Positions 61,506 to 64,000 of a DNA stretch of 64,000 nucleotides are shown one piece after another. The stretch's first letter is position 1. The number at the start of each line of letters is the position of its first letter. Position numbers and translations under genes: made by a program. The notes beneath the pieces are model-generated. The model was not told where the DNA came from. It worked only from the letters and a program-made list of their open reading frames with translations, and did not search any database. Source of the stretch: Rhodoluna sp. (GTDB lineage Bacteria; Actinomycetota; Actinomycetes; Actinomycetales; Microbacteriaceae); assembly GCF_024641065.1 (NCBI RefSeq), contig NZ_JAHEDV010000033.1:124001-188000 (forward strand). Direction: 5' to 3'.

Positions 61506-61987
61506 TGACCATAGTTTTCAAGCCGCTTGAAGCAGAGGCGATGAGCGAAATTCTTCGCATTCAAGAATCCGCCTACGAGCCTCGCTACCAAGAGTCTGAA
61601 GAAACTATCCTTTCGAAAATTGAGTACTCACCCGGCACTTCTATCGGTGCTTATGAAGATGGCAAGTTGGTTGGCTACGCCTTGGCTTTTCCTTGGGGTG
61701 CTTCTGAGAACATCCCGCTAAATTTTGATCTTGCCGATCACTCTCCAATCATTGACACACTTTATGTTCACGATGTTTCAGTTGATTCTTCGCACCGCGG
61801 ACGAGGCATTGGCTCACACATCGTTCAGCATCTTTTTGAAAAAGCTGAGGCCATGGATGCTCAAAGCCTCACCCTGGTAGCCGTGCAAGACGCCAAGCCT
61901 TTCTGGGAGTCACGTGGTTTCGAGACTCTTTACGGCCCGGTCGAGGGCTATGGATCTGAGTCAGTAAAGATGCGCAAGTTTCTATAG
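61505..61987 (+). CDS. GNAT-family N-acetyltransferase
   Basis: A 160-aa acetyltransferase. The acetyl-CoA site is DVSVDSSHRGRGIGSHIVQHL (Q/RxxGxG/A), followed by SLTLVAVQDAKPFWESRGFE. The substrate is unknown. It overlaps the preceding gene by one base (TAATG) and its 3' end overlaps the convergent Tad gene by six bases. Confidence 0.93.
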   Translation: MTIVFKPLEAEAMSEILRIQESAYEPRYQESEETILSKIEYSPGTSIGAYEDGKLVGYALAFPWGASENIPLNFDLADHSPIIDTLYVHDVSVDSSHRGRGIGSHIVQHLFEKAEAMDAQSLTLVAVQDAKPFWESRGFETLYGPVEGYGSESVKMRKFL

Positions 61988-62317
61988 AGCGCTAGCACCT
62001 GCCCGAGCTTTCGAAATAAGCCGGATGCCCAGCACCTCTTTATGAGACTCAACCTCAACTTCAAAGGCCTCAACTCGGCACTTATCGAGGCTTATCTCGA
62101 AGCGTTTAGCCATCTTGCCCGCAACTTCACACGGATATCCAGTAGTCAACCCTCGAAGTGAATCTGCTGCGGCGAGCGCAATTGCCTCGACTCGCACATT
62201 CAGTCGATGATGCTCTATTTCGGCGAGAACAATCGATTGTGTCAGCGCGAACACACCGAGTGAAGCTGTCATGAGCGCAATGGCGAGAATTGTTCCTGAG
62301 CCAGATTCAGCCTTCAT
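61982..62317 (-). CDS. TadE-like/Rv3654c-type pseudopilin-like protein
   Basis: A 111-aa protein starting ESGSGTILAIALMTASLGVFALTQSIV, a prepilin-like N-terminal helix after a Gly-Ser-Gly, followed by a small exposed domain with two cysteines (about 65 and 82). This is the Rv3654c-type TadE-like protein that ends actinobacterial Tad operons. Its ATG overlaps the preceding tadE stop by four bases. Confidence 0.82.
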   Translation of the reverse strand: MKAESGSGTILAIALMTASLGVFALTQSIVLAEIEHHRLNVRVEAIALAAADSLRGLTTGYPCEVAGKMAKRFEISLDKCRVEAFEVEVESHKEVLGIRLISKARAGASAL

Positions 62318-62673
62318 AGACCAGGCTTTCTCGAGCACTCTCTCTCAGCCAGAACAAAGCTGAACCCCGGCAACGAACCCAGGGTTGCTGTCTTCGATGC
62401 CTTGGCACAAATTAGGTCTTCTGAAACATCCGAAGCGATATCGAACCCCGAACCAAATTGGCTTTTCAGCGTCTCTACGAATTCGACCTTCTCGCCGCGC
62501 GCCAGAGCCCTTGATGTGCTTGCAGCCAGCGAAATTAGTTCTAACCGCTGCAACTGCAGAGAAGTTGCACCCAACGTGATTGACAGCACCAGGGCTATCG
62601 CTGGCAATGTCAGTGCAAACTCAGCGGTTATCGAACCAAGTTCGTTGTTTTGACTAGCCTGCTGGCGCATCAT
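62314..62673 (-). CDS. TadE-family pseudopilin
   Basis: A 119-aa protein. ELGSITAEFALTLPAIALVLSITLG matches the TadE prepilin-like helix with the conserved glutamate after the cleavage glycine. The exposed part has two cysteines (ICAKAS and RECSRK). It would be a minor pilin of the Tad apparatus. It overlaps the 3' end of the DUF4244 gene by 20 bases. Confidence 0.86.
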   Translation of the reverse strand: MMRQQASQNNELGSITAEFALTLPAIALVLSITLGATSLQLQRLELISLAASTSRALARGEKVEFVETLKSQFGSGFDIASDVSEDLICAKASKTATLGSLPGFSFVLAERECSRKPGL

Positions 62674-62878
62674 TTGGATTAGCGAAGCTTAGTGCGCTTC
62701 TAACCAGATCAAACAGGATTGTTCGAACCTCATCGCTGCGCATAATTACCACCAGTAGTCCTGCAAAACCAACAGCGGCCATGGTTGCAATCGCATATTC
62801 TGCGGTCGCCGCTCCGGTTTCGTCTGCGAACCAATTACGCAGCTTTCCACCCAATTTCATACTTTTGACACTATTCAC
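62654..62878 (-). CDS. Flp-type pilin, DUF4244 family
   Basis: A 74-aa small pilin. FADETGAATAEYAIATMAAVGFAGLLVVI has the Gly then Ala..Glu-Tyr pattern of Flp pilins, where the prepilin peptidase cuts after a glycine. The start is GTG with AAAGGAG at ideal spacing. It should be the major subunit of a Tad/Flp pilus. It is the counterpart of Rv3656c in mycobacteria. Confidence 0.9.
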   Translation of the reverse strand: MNSVKSMKLGGKLRNWFADETGAATAEYAIATMAAVGFAGLLVVIMRSDEVRTILFDLVRSALSFANPNDAPAG

Positions 62879-62912
62879 CTGTGCTCCTTTATTTATCTCT
62901 GTTTTTAGTGGG

Positions 62913-63716
62913 CTAATTAGCCATCAACCCGATGGCTACCGGCACCAAGGCAATCAGCACGAATGCCGGCAGACTGGTGAGCCCTAGAGGAATCATGAGA
63001 TTCACTGACAATTTGCTGATCTTGGTCGAATCTTCATGCCAGTTGGCTTGGCGCAACCTTGTCGCCTCAGAAACCAGGAGACTGGCCAGCGAAGCGCCAG
63101 TAGCCACTGAAATATTGAGCACTTCAGCAATCTGAGATCGATCGAATCCGACTTCGGTTATTGCCTGATTGGTGTTTAGGCCGGCATCCAAAGCAATTAC
63201 AAGTTCGTCGAAACCTGCAGCAGGGTCACTTTTGTTGGGCTGCGCTTTGTTGACCATGGAATCAGACCAGATGCGGCCGATAAGCATGAGTGCAATCCCG
63301 AGTGCGAATGCTATGAAGCCAATGGGCGATTGAAATATTGATGGCAGCGGGCTTAAGCCTGAAAACTGCGCAAGCAATAGCGCTAGAACGGGTAGACCCA
63401 TTACAAGCTTGGCCGTAGCTCTTGGGGCAGAAAGTGCCAGCTCAATCTCGCGCTGGTGCAAGTTCGCCTGCTTGAGAATCTGAATCTGTCGCTCGATTGC
63501 TGACAGCACTGAACCGCCAAGCCGGTTTGCCAGATTCCAGACTCCATAAAACTTGGCCGATTGCTCTGCGGTTAGTTCATCAAACTTTGCCTGAAGGTAA
63601 CCCATGGCATTTTGCGACGAGATTCCAGCTGATAACAGGCCAGAAAGTTGCATTAGCAACTCAACCAAATCAGGCTTGGCATCATGCGTTTCTGACTGTA
63701 TAAGGCCGCTAATCAA
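62913..63716 (-). CDS. Tad secretion membrane protein (TadB/TadC, GspF-like domain)
   Basis: A ~267-aa membrane platform protein. DLVELLMQLSGLLSAGISSQNAM and FDELVIALDAGLNTNQAITEV are two copies of the type II secretion F-domain start; the membrane helices are at about 110-130, 135-155 and 245-265. One gene may cover both TadB and TadC halves. The start TTG at 63716 (eight bases inside tadA) is a best guess, as no ATG lies nearby. Confidence 0.83.
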   Translation of the reverse strand: MISGLIQSETHDAKPDLVELLMQLSGLLSAGISSQNAMGYLQAKFDELTAEQSAKFYGVWNLANRLGGSVLSAIERQIQILKQANLHQREIELALSAPRATAKLVMGLPVLALLLAQFSGLSPLPSIFQSPIGFIAFALGIALMLIGRIWSDSMVNKAQPNKSDPAAGFDELVIALDAGLNTNQAITEVGFDRSQIAEVLNISVATGASLASLLVSEATRLRQANWHEDSTKISKLSVNLMIPLGLTSLPAFVLIALVPVAIGLMAN

Positions 63717-64000
63717 TTGACACCGGTTGCACTTGGAGGCCGGAACCAGACAGACAAAGCCGCCCGACAGCGACAAGTTTCTTACCTTCTACATAAAGAA
63801 CCCAGTTGAACGCGGCACTGGCCGCATTGGCCAATTGCTGTGCGGACATACCTTCGGCGAAGGCAATCATCTCTAGCCGTGTAACCGTTGACTCGATTGA
63901 ATTTGCATGGATGGTTGCCCCGGCCCCTCGATGCCCAGTATTCAATGCCTGAAGAATCACCATCAGCTCGGCCCCTCGAATCTCGCCAACAGCAAGTCGA
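63709..64000 (-). CDS. Tad pilus assembly ATPase TadA/CpaF, C-terminal part (5' end outside window)
   Basis: The last ~96 residues of a secretion ATPase. RLAVGEIRGAELMVILQALNTGHRGAGATIHANS is the Walker B region and the His-box of CpaF/TadA. It powers pilus assembly. The ATP-binding part lies beyond the window edge. It is followed by the TadB/C gene with an eight-base overlap. Confidence 0.92.
   Translation of the reverse strand, partial: RLAVGEIRGAELMVILQALNTGHRGAGATIHANSIESTVTRLEMIAFAEGMSAQQLANAASAAFNWVLYVEGKKLVAVGRLCLSGSGLQVQPVSID

Overview
The window looks like a piece of a small, densely packed actinobacterial chromosome, most likely Microbacteriaceae. The roughly 50% GC coding style and very short spacers suggest a streamlined freshwater lineage of the Rhodoluna/Aquiluna kind; that genus-level guess is inference. 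Actinobacterial markers visible in the proteins are CarD, GlnR, the SenX3-RegX3/PhoU trio, a groEL under double CIRCE control, fused IspD-IspF, a TopA without zinc-finger repeats, a WXG100 protein, a single-cysteine ArsC of the mycothiol type, and a Tad locus with DUF4244 pilin and TadE-like proteins. No gap between genes exceeds 300 bases. I saw no insertion sequence, prophage, integrase or CRISPR array.

Layout. 1-3.6 kb: end of an XPB-type helicase, a two-component system, a WXG100 protein and a MarR regulator with its own palindromic operator. 3.6-8 kb: groEL, cold-shock protein, LytR_C-domain protein, msrB, tRNA-Thr(TGT), DsbA-like thiol protein. 8-10.4 kb: multitask sugar ABC ATPase plus DUF4032 protein. 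10.4-15.2 kb: rlmB, cysS, ispDF and carD in one direction, then a divergent lipoprotein. 15.2-23.4 kb: RegX3-SenX3, PhoU, gpmA, a methyltransferase, FUSC protein, YgfZ, nitrobindin-like protein, two small membrane proteins (one only 36 aa) and GlnR. 23.4-29.6 kb: ppk, a MutT1-like NUDIX/phosphatase fusion, an SDR-DUF2867 protein, an EamA transporter and a DUF998 protein. 29.7-32.8 kb: tRNA-Lys, an esterase, two mechanistically different arsenate reductases, an aquaporin and a divergent SDR. 33-38.4 kb: a 751-aa LAETG surface protein, a 35-aa basic protein, an acyltransferase/SGNH pair, PhnA and a DUF1737 protein. 38.5-42.4 kb: Pit phosphate transporter and galTK. 42.4-51.5 kb: two PBP4-type DD-peptidases flanking a CopC protein, a beta-CASP nuclease, a TPC-motif P1B ATPase and a TrkH/TrkA potassium system. 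51.5-56.4 kb: tRNA-Thr(CGT), MpaB-family oxygenase, ActP with DUF485 partner, secreted TAP-like hydrolase. 56.4-60.8 kb: holB, tmk, topA. 61-64 kb: hypothetical protein, GNAT, then the 3' half of a Tad pilus operon running off the end.

Phosphate is a recurring theme. regX3-senX3, phoU, pit, ppk, glnR and phnA all lie in the window, and 11-bp-phased GTTCACC-like direct repeats (PHO boxes) are visible upstream of phoU and pit. A weaker pair lies between the arsenic-linked aquaporin operon and the SDR.

The most unusual signal concerns RNA. All three tRNA genes have the same architecture: a TANNNT -10 box, 6-7 nt, a GTTGCC-loop-GGCAAC-type hairpin starting at the predicted +1, 2-3 nt, then the mature tRNA 5' end. 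At least eleven protein genes have the matching leaderless geometry (TANNNT, 6-7 nt, ATG).
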